Below, in pieces: positions 14,198 to 24,779 of a stretch of 25,393 bases of DNA. The stretch's first letter is position 1. Every line of letters begins with the position of its first letter. Location: the NCBI RefSeq assembly GCF_044372965.1, contig NZ_JBILQX010000037.1, forward strand, positions 1 to 25,393, read 5' to 3'. A program made the position numbers and the translations under genes. The notes beneath the pieces are model-generated. The model was given only the letters and a program-made list of their open reading frames with translations, did not search any database and was not told the DNA's origin. The DNA is from Elstera sp044372965. GTDB lineage: Bacteria; Pseudomonadota; Alphaproteobacteria; Elsterales; Elsteraceae.

Positions 14198-15373
14198 ATG
14201 CGCTTTTTTTCGTTGAATGGCTTCCCGAAACTTGCCGCCGCTCCGGCTGCCCTGCTTGTTGCCGGGCTTAGCCTCGCCCCGCTGACGGCCCGAGCCCAAG
14301 GCGCCCCGCCCGCCCCGCCGGTCACGGTCGCAGCGCCGCTCGCCCAAAAAGTAACCCAGTGGGACGAGTATACTGGCCGCTTCGAAGCGGTGGAGCGCGT
14401 CGACTTGCGCCCGCGCGTCTCCGGCTATATCGAACAGGTGCATTTCCGTGACGGGCAGATCGTGAAAAAGGGCGACCTTCTGTTCACCATCGACCAGCGC
14501 GCGTACGAGATTGCGCTCGAATCCGCCCGCGCCGATGTGGCCCGCGCCCGCGCGCAGGTGAAGCTAAACGAAACGGAAGTGTCCCGCGCCGAAGGGCTGA
14601 TTCGCAACCAGAATATCACGGGCCGCGATCTCGATCAGCGTCAGGCGAATCTATCCATCGCCCGCGCCCAGCAGGCGGCGGCGGAAGCTGCCGTTAAAAC
14701 CGCCGCGCTGAATTTGGAATGGACGCAAGTTCGCGCCCCTATCAACGGACGGATTTCCGATAAGCGCGTCGATGTCGGTAATCTCGTTGCGGGTGGTCAG
14801 ACCGCGACCGTACTGACGACGATCGTCCAGAATGACCCGATTAACTTCGTTTTCGATGCCTCGGAAGCCGACTACATCCGCTACGCGCGCCTCACGAAAT
14901 CGGGCCAACGCCCCTCCAATCGCGACAGCAATGGCGCAATTCCCGTTCAGGTCCGCCTTGGCGATGAAACCGAGTGGAAACGCCAGGGTAAACTTGATTT
15001 CGTCGACAACGAGTTGAACGGCCGTTCCGGGACTATCCGGGGCCGCGCGCTATTTGAGAATAGCGATCAGTTCCTGACGCCGGGCAGCTTCGGGCGCCTG
15101 CGCCTATGGGCGGGCGATGCGGATGCCATGCTGGTGCCGGATTCGGCTATCGTTTCCGATCAGGCGCGCAAAGTTGTGCTAACCGTCGGTCCCGAAAACA
15201 AGGTTGTGCCGAAAATCGTCAGCTTGGGCGGGCTGGCCGACGGGCTGCGCATTATCCGCGATGGGCTGAAGGGCGACGAGAAGGTCATTATCGGCGGGCT
15301 CGCCAATCCCTTCGTGCGCCCCGGCGCGCCGGTAACACCGGTGCCCGGCGAAATTAAAGCCGGGATGCGTTAA
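14198..15373 (+). CDS. RND efflux periplasmic adaptor (MexE/OqxA type)
   Basis: A 391-residue membrane fusion protein linking an inner-membrane RND pump to an outer-membrane channel. Residues 1-33 are a signal peptide ending ARA; there is no lipobox cysteine, so it is not a lipoprotein. The lipoyl half-motifs flank a coiled-coil hairpin: WDEYTGRFEAVERVDLRPRV (55-74) with GYI and KKGDLLFTID (90-99), then LEWTQVRAPINGRI. A beta-barrel and a membrane-proximal domain with MLVPDSAIV follow. ATG 14198 is chosen over a GTG at 14171 because AGG precedes it closely and the signal peptide starts there. It is followed 58 bases later by the pump gene. The WDEYTGRFEAV pattern is typical of the MexE/OqxA branch. 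Confidence 0.94.
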   Translation: MRFFSLNGFPKLAAAPAALLVAGLSLAPLTARAQGAPPAPPVTVAAPLAQKVTQWDEYTGRFEAVERVDLRPRVSGYIEQVHFRDGQIVKKGDLLFTIDQRAYEIALESARADVARARAQVKLNETEVSRAEGLIRNQNITGRDLDQRQANLSIARAQQAAAEAAVKTAALNLEWTQVRAPINGRISDKRVDVGNLVAGGQTATVLTTIVQNDPINFVFDASEADYIRYARLTKSGQRPSNRDSNGAIPVQVRLGDETEWKRQGKLDFVDNELNGRSGTIRGRALFENSDQFLTPGSFGRLRLWAGDADAMLVPDSAIVSDQARKVVLTVGPENKVVPKIVSLGGLADGLRIIRDGLKGDEKVIIGGLANPFVRPGAPVTPVPGEIKAGMR

Positions 15374-15431
15374 TCCCGCATTCGGGCGAACTGTTTTTAA
15401 GAATCACCAGGGTTCTGGATAGGATTGGGCA

Positions 15432-18400
15432 ATGCGCTTTACGCATTTCTTTATTGATCACCCGATCTTCGCGACGGTGCTGTCAATTATTCTCACGATT
15501 GCCGGGGGGATTGCGCAAACGCGCCTCCCCGTCGCTGAATATCCGGAAATCGCCCCGCCAACGGTGAATATCACCGCCGCCTATCCGGGGGCCGACGCGC
15601 GCGTGGTGGCCGACACGGTGGCAACGCCGATTGAGCAGGAGGTCAACGGTGTCGATGGGATGCTGTACATCAGTTCCCAATCCACCGGCGACGGTCGCCT
15701 GTCGGTGAACGTGGTGTTCAAGCCCGGAACGAACATCGATCAAGCCCAGGTGCTGGTACAGAACCGCGTGTCCATTGCCGAGCCGCGCCTACCCGAAGAA
15801 GTCCGCCGCCTCGGCGTGAACGTGCTGAAAAGCTCGCCCGACCTGATGATGGTCGTGCATATGCTCTCGCCCGACGATACGCGCGACCAACAGTATATTT
15901 CCAACTATGCGACGCTCTATGTGAAAGACGTTCTGGCGCGGATCGACGGGGTCGGCAATGTGCTGGTCTTCGGCGCGCGCGATTACGCTATGCGCGTCTG
16001 GCTCGATCCGGCCAAGGTTGCGGCGCGTAACTTGACGGCGGGCGAAGTGGTGACGGCCATTCGGGCCGCCAACGTGCAGGTCGCCGCAGGCGCGATCAAC
16101 CAGCCGCCCGCCAATACCCTGGGCGCGTTCCAGCTTTCGGTACAAACCCAAGGGCGCTTGACCGATGTGGACGAGTTTGGCGCGTTGGTGGTTCGGGCCG
16201 ATCCCGATGGCTCCTATATCCGCCTGCGCGATATCGCGCGGCTAGAGTTGGGCTCACAAGATTATAACGTTAACTCGCTGCTGAATAATAAGCCCGCAAC
16301 CGCCCTAGGGATTTTCCAGCGCCCCGGCTCGAATGCCCTTGCCACCTCGGCGGCCATTCAAGCGGCCATGGCTAATCTGAAGAAAGATTTCCCGGCGGGC
16401 TTGGATTATTCCGTTGTCTATAATCCGACCAACTTCATCGCCGAGTCAGTGGATGAAGTTATTAAGACGTTGCTGGAAGCCGTGGTACTCGTTGTCATCG
16501 TTGTTATTCTGTTTCTGCAGAAATGGCGCGCTGCGATCATCCCGATTATTGCAATTCCAGTCTCCTTGATCGGCGCGTTCGTCATCATGGGTGCCGTGGG
16601 GATTTCCTTTAATACCCTTTCGCTGTTCGGCCTGGTGCTGGCCATCGGGATCGTTGTCGATGACGCCATCGTTGTGGTGGAGAACGTCGAACGCTATTTG
16701 CGCCAGGGCCTCTCGCCGAAAGCAGCCGCCCATAAAACGATGGATGAGGTCGGTAATGCGTTGCTCGCCATCGCCCTCGTGCTCTGCGCGGTGTTTATCC
16801 CCACCGCCTTTATCTCGGGCTTGCAGGGCTCCTTCTATCGCCAGTTCGCTGTAACGATTGCCGGGGCCACGCTGATCTCGGCCTTCGTCTCGCTCACCCT
16901 CTCACCGGCGCTGGCAGCCCTGCTGCTGAAACCCCATAGCGAAGAGGCACACGGGCCGCGCTGGATACAGGTGCTGACCTTCCCAATTCGCTGGTTCTTC
17001 GAGAAATTCGATGCGGCCTTTGAAGGCCTTGGGCGCGGCTACGCGCGGCTTACCCGCCGCTTGGTGCGCCTCAGCTTCATCGTGCTTGTGGTCTACGCAG
17101 GGCTGCTCGCCCTTGCCTATAACCAACTGACGGCAACGCCGACGGGGCTAATCCCGCAGCTTGACCGGGGCTATCTCATCACCGCAATGCAACTGCCGCC
17201 GGGCTCGACCCTGGAGCGGACGGATGCGGTTATCCGCCGGGCGTCGGACATTCTGAAGGCCCATCCGGGCGTCGCGAACGCCATCTCCTTCGTCGGGCTC
17301 GATGGCAGCACCTTCACCAATGCGCCCAATAGCGGTGTTGTCTTCGTAGGGCTGAAGGATTTTAAAGAGCGCCAAGCGCTGGGGCTGACCACGCAAGGCA
17401 TTCTGGCCGATTTGCGCCAGCAGATGTTCCAGATCAGCGAAGCCTTGGTGTTCGTCATCGAACCGCCGTCGGTGCCCGGTATCGGCACCGGGGGCGGCTT
17501 GAAGGCCTATGTGCAGGACCGTGCGGGGCGCGGGTTGCCCGCGTTGGAAGGCGCAACCTGGGGCCTTGCGGGGCCGCTGAGCCAAACCCCCGGCTTTACC
17601 TCGGCCTTCACGCTCTTCAACACGCGCACGCCGCTAATTTACGCCGATATCGACCGGGTGAAGGCGGAAACTTTGGGCGTGCCGATTACGCGCGTGTTCG
17701 AAACCCTGTCGGTCTACATGGGGTCGGCCTTCGTCAACGACTTCAATATTCTCGGCCGCACCTTCCGCGTGACCGCCCAGGCCGATAACCCGTACCGGCT
17801 GGAGCCGCGCGATATTGCCAACCTGAAAACACGCAATCAGGACGGGCAGATGGTGCCGATCGGCGCGGTCGCCAATTTCCAAGATACGACCAGCGCCTTC
17901 CGCGTGCCGCGCTATAACCTCTATCCGGCCGCCGAACTCCAGGTCTCGCTCGCGCGCGGCTATTCCAGCGGTGAAGCCATTAAGACGATGGAAAAACTGG
18001 CCGCCGAACGGCTGCCGCCCGGCTTCGGTTTCGAATGGACCGAGATCGCGCTGCAAGAAAAACTGGCGGGCAATACGGCCATCTACGCCTTTGCCTTGGC
18101 GGTCATCTTCGTCTTCCTGTTGCTAGCCGCGCTTTATGAAAGCTGGCTGTTGCCCCTCGCCGTCGTGTTGATTGTGCCCATGTGTATTCTTGCGGCGATG
18201 ATCGGCGTCGGCGCGCGCGACCTTGACCGGAACATTCTTGTCGACATTGGCTTGGTCGTGCTGGTCGGTTTGGCCGCCAAGAACGCCATTCTGATTATCG
18301 AGTTCGCGAAGCAAGCCCATGACGAAGGCATGAGCCGGTTCGAAGCCGCGATTGCCGCGGCCCGCACCCGCCTGCGCCCGATCGTCATGACCTCGCTCGC

Positions 18401-18647
18401 CTTCATCCTCGGCGTCGTGCCGCTGGTTCTGGCGCAAGGGGCCGGGGCGGAAATGCGTCAATCCTTGGGAACCGCCGTGTTTGCCGGGATGATCGGGGTT
18501 ACGCTGTTCGGTCTTGTCTTTACGCCCGTCTTCTATGTCGTCTGCCAAGGATTCTCTGATCGGGCCAAGAAAATGCGCACCCCCGCGACAGAACCCGCCC
18601 CCTTGGCAACGACGACACCGACGCCTGAGACTCCCAATGCCGAGTGA
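15432..18647 (+). CDS. RND multidrug efflux pump, HAE1 family (MexF/OqxB type)
   Basis: A 1071-residue inner-membrane proton-driven exporter, full length for the family. It begins FIDHPIFATVLSIILTIAGG (first transmembrane helix) with LPVAEYPEIAPPTV, the classic HAE1 start. Proton-relay residues are Asp410 and Asp411 in GIVVDDAIVVVENVE and Lys950 in GLAAKNAILIIEFAK. Two periplasmic domains and twelve helices are recognisable. The C-terminus ends in a Pro/Thr-rich tail of about 20 residues. It is almost certainly co-transcribed with the adaptor. No outer-membrane factor follows, so it must borrow a TolC-like channel encoded elsewhere. Substrates cannot be deduced; drugs, solvents or plant compounds are typical of the branch. 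Confidence 0.96.
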   Translation: MRFTHFFIDHPIFATVLSIILTIAGGIAQTRLPVAEYPEIAPPTVNITAAYPGADARVVADTVATPIEQEVNGVDGMLYISSQSTGDGRLSVNVVFKPGTNIDQAQVLVQNRVSIAEPRLPEEVRRLGVNVLKSSPDLMMVVHMLSPDDTRDQQYISNYATLYVKDVLARIDGVGNVLVFGARDYAMRVWLDPAKVAARNLTAGEVVTAIRAANVQVAAGAINQPPANTLGAFQLSVQTQGRLTDVDEFGALVVRADPDGSYIRLRDIARLELGSQDYNVNSLLNNKPATALGIFQRPGSNALATSAAIQAAMANLKKDFPAGLDYSVVYNPTNFIAESVDEVIKTLLEAVVLVVIVVILFLQKWRAAIIPIIAIPVSLIGAFVIMGAVGISFNTLSLFGLVLAIGIVVDDAIVVVENVERYLRQGLSPKAAAHKTMDEVGNALLAIALVLCAVFIPTAFISGLQGSFYRQFAVTIAGATLISAFVSLTLSPALAALLLKPHSEEAHGPRWIQVLTFPIRWFFEKFDAAFEGLGRGYARLTRRLVRLSFIVLVVYAGLLALAYNQLTATPTGLIPQLDRGYLITAMQLPPGSTLERTDAVIRRASDILKAHPGVANAISFVGLDGSTFTNAPNSGVVFVGLKDFKERQALGLTTQGILADLRQQMFQISEALVFVIEPPSVPGIGTGGGLKAYVQDRAGRGLPALEGATWGLAGPLSQTPGFTSAFTLFNTRTPLIYADIDRVKAETLGVPITRVFETLSVYMGSAFVNDFNILGRTFRVTAQADNPYRLEPRDIANLKTRNQDGQMVPIGAVANFQDTTSAFRVPRYNLYPAAELQVSLARGYSSGEAIKTMEKLAAERLPPGFGFEWTEIALQEKLAGNTAIYAFALAVIFVFLLLAALYESWLLPLAVVLIVPMCILAAMIGVGARDLDRNILVDIGLVVLVGLAAKNAILIIEFAKQAHDEGMSRFEAAIAAARTRLRPIVMTSLAFILGVVPLVLAQGAGAEMRQSLGTAVFAGMIGVTLFGLVFTPVFYVVCQGFSDRAKKMRTPATEPAPLATTTPTPETPNAE

Positions 18648-18648
18648 A

Positions 18649-18667
18649 ACGCCTAATTTTTAGGCGT
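18649..18667 (+). repeat. Short hairpin directly after the RND pump stop
   Basis: ACGCCTAA (18649-18656) pairs with TTAGGCGT (18660-18667) around a TTT loop, starting one base after the stop codon. No T-tract follows on the plus strand, so if it ends transcription it is atypical. It may protect the mRNA 3' end. Confidence 0.5.
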
Positions 18668-18699
18668 CCGAGCGACAGATTCTATCAAATTGTAACAAA

Positions 18700-18742
18700 A
18701 ATGAGGCTGTTTCAGTTACTTTAAAACTGAAATAGCCTCATT
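18700..18742 (-). terminator. 18-bp inverted repeat; strong terminator shape on the minus strand
   Basis: AATGAGGCTGTTTCAGTT (18700-18717) pairs with 18725-18742 over all 18 positions, with one G-T wobble and a seven-base loop. Read on the minus strand the stem ends in a run of T (CATTTTTGTT); on the plus strand there is no T-tract. No minus-strand gene ends nearby, so it may act bidirectionally for the RND operon or be a mobile palindrome. Confidence 0.6.
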
Positions 18743-18859
18743 GCTGTACAGTTCCCTCTCGATTTCAATCAGTCCTTAACCCATACTGCGACACTGTCAG
18801 CGTTAAGTTAGGGTAAGTGGTTGCGCCGACCGTCGCGTCGGCCCCGGGGGAGGACCAAA

Positions 18860-21091
18860 ATGAAGACACGCTCGAATAAGGGCGCTGTCCGCGGGCGCGG
18901 GCTCGCGGGTAAATTGATGGCCGCGATGGGCATGATCGTCGCCACAACGCTGGCATCGGCAGTGGTGGGCGTTCTGTTTGTCCGCGACTTTACCACGACC
19001 TTTCAGGATATCTCGGAAACCCAGGTGCCGGCGGTCCGGTTGGCGGGGGAACTGTCGGAGGCTGTCGGCTCGCTGGTCTCGGCAGCGGGCGCCATCGGCA
19101 ATGCCCGTAACGAAGGCGATCAAAACACCGCCTTCACCACCTATGAAGCCGCCCATAGCAAGCTAACCAACGCCCTCGGCACGCTCAAAACGCTCTATAG
19201 CGAAAAAGAGACACTTCAGGCGATCGACCTCTATACCAATCAGTTAACGGATCTGATCGAACATCAGAACAAACTGACGACGCTGCGTTTGCAGTTGGCC
19301 GACAAACAAGCCCAGCAACTGAGCGAGTTGCGGACCCGGCATAGCAAACTGCTTGATCTCTTAACCGCCCCCATTGGCTTTGCCACACGTCAGATCAGCA
19401 TTGGTATGTCCGAGATTACCCAGCGGCTCGATGATCTTAGCCAAGCCTCGGCGCAAGATCAGCGCGCGCGCTTGGCAGCGACTCAAACCGAAATTAATGC
19501 GCAGTTGGAGTTAATCGAACGCGATAGCTTCGGTGGGTTTCGCCGCTATTTAACGGCGGTCTCGAATGCGAACCTGTTCTTGGGCTATATGGCCGAAGCT
19601 GCCAATACGCCGGATGGCGGGCGCTTGTCGCTGATCAAACTGCGAACCGATCCGCTCGCCGCCGAAATGCGCGGCCTCGGGATGCGCTTGCGCGGCGACC
19701 CCGCCCTTGGCCAGTTGGGCAGTGCCGCATCGCAGGCGATTGAAGATATGCTCGCCTACGGCTCGCCCCCGCAAGGGCAAGCCGGGGCTGAAACCATTCT
19801 CACCCGCCGCCAGGAAGAATTGCGCGCCCGCACCGATGCCGAAATCGCGTTCGGCGAAACAACCTCCTACGCCCGCGCACTGCAATCCGCCGTATCCCGC
19901 CTGGTTGCGGACGTGCAGACGAATGTGAAAGCCAAGACCGAAGCCGCCAACGCGAGCAGCCTGCAAGCGCAAACCGTGTTGATCGTGCTGGGCGCAGCCG
20001 CCCTGATCGCGGCCCTGCTGATCGGCTGGCTGGTTGTGCTGCGCTCTATCGTCGGGCGTCTGTCGCGCCTGTCGGGGGCGATGCGGCGGCTGGCCGATGG
20101 CGATTTGACCGTGGAGACGCCGAATAGCGGGCGCGATGAAATCGGTGCCATGGCGGCCGCGATGGAAGTGTTCCGCGCCAATGCCCTTGCCGTGAAGGAA
20201 GCCGAACAGCGCGCCGCCGAAGAAAGCGCCCGTGTTGCCACCGAACGCCGCCGGGCCCGGTTGGAACTCGCCGACACCTTCGAAGGCACGGTAAAAGCCG
20301 TTGTCGATCAGGTGGCAAACTCCGTCCACAGCCTGCGCAGCACCGCCGATAGCGTGTCCCAAACCGCCGACGAGACCCAGCGCGAGGCGGGCGAAGCTGC
20401 CGCCCTCTCGCAACACGCTACCCATAATGTGGAAACCGTGGCGGCGGCTGCCGAAGAGTTGCTGGCCTCGATCCGCGAAATCTCCCGGCAGGTTAATCGT
20501 TCCTCCCAGGTCACGCGGGTTGCCGTGCAGGACGCCGAGAAGACGAACACCATCGTCGATACCCTCAATAGCGCGACGGGCCGCATCGACGAGGTTGTGA
20601 AGCTCATCAACGATATTGCCGGTCAAACCAACCTGCTGGCCCTGAACGCCACCATCGAAGCCGCCCGCGCGGGCGATGCGGGCAAGGGCTTTGCCGTGGT
20701 TGCCAGCGAGGTCAAAAGCCTTGCCGGTCAAACGGCAAAAGCGACCGATGAAATCCAACGGCATATCGCTCAGGTTCAAAACACCAGCGGCGCGGTCGTC
20801 GCCGCAATTCGCGAGATCGTGCTGACGATCCAGCAGTTGGACGAAATCGCCTCCGTTGTCGCCGCCGCCGTCGAACAGCAAGGCGCCGCGACGCAAGAAA
20901 TCGCCCGCAATGTCTCGGAAGCCGCCAGCAGCACCGGCGAAGCCCTAGGCCGCATCACCACCGTTACCGAAGCCGCCGTTTTGGCGGGTAAATCGGCGGG
21001 CGTGGTGCAGCAGGCGACCCACGCGATGGCGCAGAATACGGATATGTTGTCGGATGAAGTGCAGCGCTTCCTAACGCAAATCCGCGCTTAG
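18860..21091 (+). CDS. Transmembrane methyl-accepting chemotaxis protein with large helical sensor domain
   Basis: A 743-residue chemoreceptor. Its first transmembrane helix is at about 16-41, followed by a periplasmic domain of about 330 residues. The second helix is at about 373-396 (VLIVLGAAALIAALLIGWLVV). A HAMP domain comes next, with the charged alphaproteobacterial linker EAEQRAAEESARVATERRRA, and then the signalling hairpin whose tip is QTNLLALNATIEAARAGDAGKGF (about 585-615). The sensor is rich in heptad-like helices and lacks Cache features; it resembles helical bimodular (HBM) or TorS-like sensors, but I cannot decide between them. There is no C-terminal CheR-binding pentapeptide. 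ATG 18860 is fixed by GGGAGG six bases upstream. It is monocistronic, and its TAG stop lies inside a palindromic repeat. Confidence 0.95.
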   Translation: MKTRSNKGAVRGRGLAGKLMAAMGMIVATTLASAVVGVLFVRDFTTTFQDISETQVPAVRLAGELSEAVGSLVSAAGAIGNARNEGDQNTAFTTYEAAHSKLTNALGTLKTLYSEKETLQAIDLYTNQLTDLIEHQNKLTTLRLQLADKQAQQLSELRTRHSKLLDLLTAPIGFATRQISIGMSEITQRLDDLSQASAQDQRARLAATQTEINAQLELIERDSFGGFRRYLTAVSNANLFLGYMAEAANTPDGGRLSLIKLRTDPLAAEMRGLGMRLRGDPALGQLGSAASQAIEDMLAYGSPPQGQAGAETILTRRQEELRARTDAEIAFGETTSYARALQSAVSRLVADVQTNVKAKTEAANASSLQAQTVLIVLGAAALIAALLIGWLVVLRSIVGRLSRLSGAMRRLADGDLTVETPNSGRDEIGAMAAAMEVFRANALAVKEAEQRAAEESARVATERRRARLELADTFEGTVKAVVDQVANSVHSLRSTADSVSQTADETQREAGEAAALSQHATHNVETVAAAAEELLASIREISRQVNRSSQVTRVAVQDAEKTNTIVDTLNSATGRIDEVVKLINDIAGQTNLLALNATIEAARAGDAGKGFAVVASEVKSLAGQTAKATDEIQRHIAQVQNTSGAVVAAIREIVLTIQQLDEIASVVAAAVEQQGAATQEIARNVSEAASSTGEALGRITTVTEAAVLAGKSAGVVQQATHAMAQNTDMLSDEVQRFLTQIRA

Positions 21092-21221
21092 AGCGCTTTT
21101 CGTTCGCTTTGGCTCACTACAAGCGCTCTAACCTTTTGTTTTGTTACGCAAATGCGTCGTCGCGGGTGCCAGCGCGTTTGACGCGCAAAGCGCATCGGGC
21201 ACCCGCTCGGGATTTGCTCTA
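21088..21221. repeat. Alphaproteobacterial-type interspersed palindromic repeat
   Basis: TTAGAGCGCTT (21088-21098) pairs exactly with AAGCGCTCTAA (21121-21131). A TTTTGTTTTGTTACGCAA segment follows, then GCGGGTGCC (21162-21170) paired with GGCACCCGC (21198-21206). That stem encloses a small GCGCG/CGCGC hairpin, and the unit closes with GATTTGCTCTAA (21211-21222 region). The arrangement CGCTCTA, TTTTGTTTTG, ACGCA, stem, GGGATTTGCTCTA recalls repeats scattered through alphaproteobacterial genomes. The first stem followed by a T-rich stretch could also terminate the chemoreceptor transcript. Confidence 0.65.
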
Positions 21222-21232
21222 ACCCAAAATAC

Positions 21233-21271
21233 AAAAAGCCCCGGCACTTTTCATTAAGTGCCGGGGCTTTT
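21233..21271 (-). terminator. Bidirectional rho-independent terminator of ettA
   Basis: AAAAGCCCCGGCACTT (21234-21249) and 21256-21271 form a perfect 16-bp stem with a six-base loop. T-runs follow in both directions (TTTTT on the minus strand, TTTTCTGTTTT on the plus). It lies 13 bases after the ettA stop and faces the chemoreceptor gene. Confidence 0.93.
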
Positions 21272-21283
21272 CTGTTTTATCGC

Positions 21284-22963
<1,680 letters not shown>

Positions 22964-23036
22964 GTTGCCCCACTCCCTTCACATCACATAAAACGTCCCG
23001 CCTTGTGCCACAGCGGCGGCTTTGAAACAATCGCCA

Positions 23037-24710
23037 TCATTTTTCTGAGGAAGGGGAATTGGTCAGCGTCGCACCAACGGGATGGGTCACGCGCATCAGG
23101 CTGCGGTTATGGGTCTCGTTCAAAAACAAGGCCCCAATGACCGCCGACGCCGAGGCCACGATGATCGGATACCAGAGCCCCGCATAAATATCGCCCGTTT
23201 CTAGCACCACGGCGAAGGCGATCACCGGCAACAGCCCGCCGAACCAGCCATTGCCCAAATGATACGGCACGGAAAGCGAGGTAAAGCGCACCCGCGTCGG
23301 AAAAAGCTCCACCAGAAACGCGGCAATCGGCCCATAGACCATGGCGACGAAGATCATCAACAGCGTCAGCAAGGCTATCGCCACGGGAATATTGATCTGC
23401 TCGGGGTCCGCGCGCTCGGGGTAGCCCGCCGCGCGCAAGGCTTGGGTGAGGTGCAGCAGGGTTTCATCGACCGGCACGCCGATATTACTGATCGTCACCG
23501 TCAACGGCGCCCCGTCAATCGCCGTCCATTGGTAGGGAATCCCGCCCCGGGCCAACTGCGTGCGCACTAAATCGCACAGATGATTTTCCGTGCGCCACAG
23601 CATTCCCGAACAGCCGTCGCCGCTCACGGCGATGGGGGCGACCTGCGACGCGCGTACCAGCGCCGGATTGGCCGCGAGCGTCAGCCCCTTGAACACGGGG
23701 ATAAAGCTAACCGCCGCCAGCAGGCACCCGGCGATCATAATCGGCTTACGCCCCACCAAATCGGACAGATAGCCGAACAGCACGACGAAGGGGGTGCCCA
23801 GCAATAATCCAGCCGCCACCAGCATCGTCGCCGTATCATGGGGGACCTTCAGCGTGCTTTGCAGAAAGAACAGCACGTAGAACTGCCCGGCGTACCATAT
23901 CACCGCCTGCCCCGCCGTCGCCCCGAACAGGGCCAGCAGAATCCAACGCAGATTGCGCCAGCGCAGGAGCGAATCCGAAATCGGATTGCGGGAGGTTTGA
24001 CCGCGCGCCTTCAAATCCATAAACAGCGGCGATTCATGCAGGCGAACCCGGATATAAACCGACAGCGCTAGGAGAATAATGGAGGCGATGAACGGCAGCC
24101 GCCAGCCCCATTCCAGAAACTCCTGCGGCGAGAGGCTGCGGCGGCAGAGCAGCACAACCAGCAACGATAAACAGAAGCCCAGCGTCGCCGTGGTTTGAAT
24201 CCAACTGGTATGAAAGCCGCGCCGGTTGGGCGGTGCGTGTTCGGCCACAAAAATCGCCGCCCCGCCATATTCGCCGCCGAGCGCGAGCCCCTGGGCGAGG
24301 CGCAGCGCCACCAGCAAAATCGGCGCGGCAATCCCGATCTGCTCATAAGTGGGGAGCAGCCCGACCATCGCCGTCGAGGTGCCCATCACCAGAATCGTTA
24401 GCAGAAACGCATATTTCCGCCCGATGTAATCGCCCAGCCAGCCGAACACCAGCGCGCCGAACGGCCGCACCGCAAAGCCTGCGCCAAAGGCGGCAAGGCT
24501 GGCGAAGAACGCGAAACTCTCGTCAATCGGCGGAAAGAAAACATGGCCAAGAACGGTGGCGAGTGCGCCATAGACGTAAAAATCATACCATTCGAACAAG
24601 GCCCCCAGGGAGGCCCCGCCGATAATACGAAACGAGCTATAGCGGCTTTTACCGGCCCCGCGCGGTGGCGGCCCGGCCAAATCTCCAACCGTCAAAGATC
24701 CCCCCTCCAT
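23037..24710 (-). CDS. Major facilitator transporter, metabolite:H+ symporter (MHS) type, with long loop insertion
   Basis: A 557-residue inner-membrane transporter. It has the MHS start GASLGALFEWYDFYVYG and motif A GWLGDYIGRK after helix 2. RLAQGLALGGEYGGA follows helix 4, and a second motif A, GYLSDLVGRKP, is at about 313-323. Relatives import organic acids, shikimate, proline or betaine with protons. Residues about 341-440 are an extra hydrophilic segment with two cysteines (367 and 379), between helices of the C-terminal half. I recall similar longer members in other proteobacteria. ATG 24710 is chosen over 24764 because AGGAG lies four bases upstream. It is followed by ettA on the same strand. 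The substrate is unknown. Confidence 0.9.
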   Translation of the reverse strand: MEGGSLTVGDLAGPPPRGAGKSRYSSFRIIGGASLGALFEWYDFYVYGALATVLGHVFFPPIDESFAFFASLAAFGAGFAVRPFGALVFGWLGDYIGRKYAFLLTILVMGTSTAMVGLLPTYEQIGIAAPILLVALRLAQGLALGGEYGGAAIFVAEHAPPNRRGFHTSWIQTTATLGFCLSLLVVLLCRRSLSPQEFLEWGWRLPFIASIILLALSVYIRVRLHESPLFMDLKARGQTSRNPISDSLLRWRNLRWILLALFGATAGQAVIWYAGQFYVLFFLQSTLKVPHDTATMLVAAGLLLGTPFVVLFGYLSDLVGRKPIMIAGCLLAAVSFIPVFKGLTLAANPALVRASQVAPIAVSGDGCSGMLWRTENHLCDLVRTQLARGGIPYQWTAIDGAPLTVTISNIGVPVDETLLHLTQALRAAGYPERADPEQINIPVAIALLTLLMIFVAMVYGPIAAFLVELFPTRVRFTSLSVPYHLGNGWFGGLLPVIAFAVVLETGDIYAGLWYPIIVASASAVIGALFLNETHNRSLMRVTHPVGATLTNSPSSEK

Positions 24711-24779
24711 CGCTCTCCTGGCGACGTTGGGCCGTATGATCCGCTGGTGCCGGCGGAACGTCAAGGTTTCTGAGTGATA

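Noticed and set aside
18800..18830. Possible flagellar sigma-28 promoter (TTAAGTTA with GCCGAC) before the transmembrane chemoreceptor
   Set aside because: The spacing is about 14 rather than 11 bases and the second box is incomplete, so it falls short of the consensus.
19550..20896. 448-codon open frame on the minus strand
   Set aside because: It lies opposite the transmembrane chemoreceptor and encodes a Gly/His/Arg-rich product with no domain pattern.
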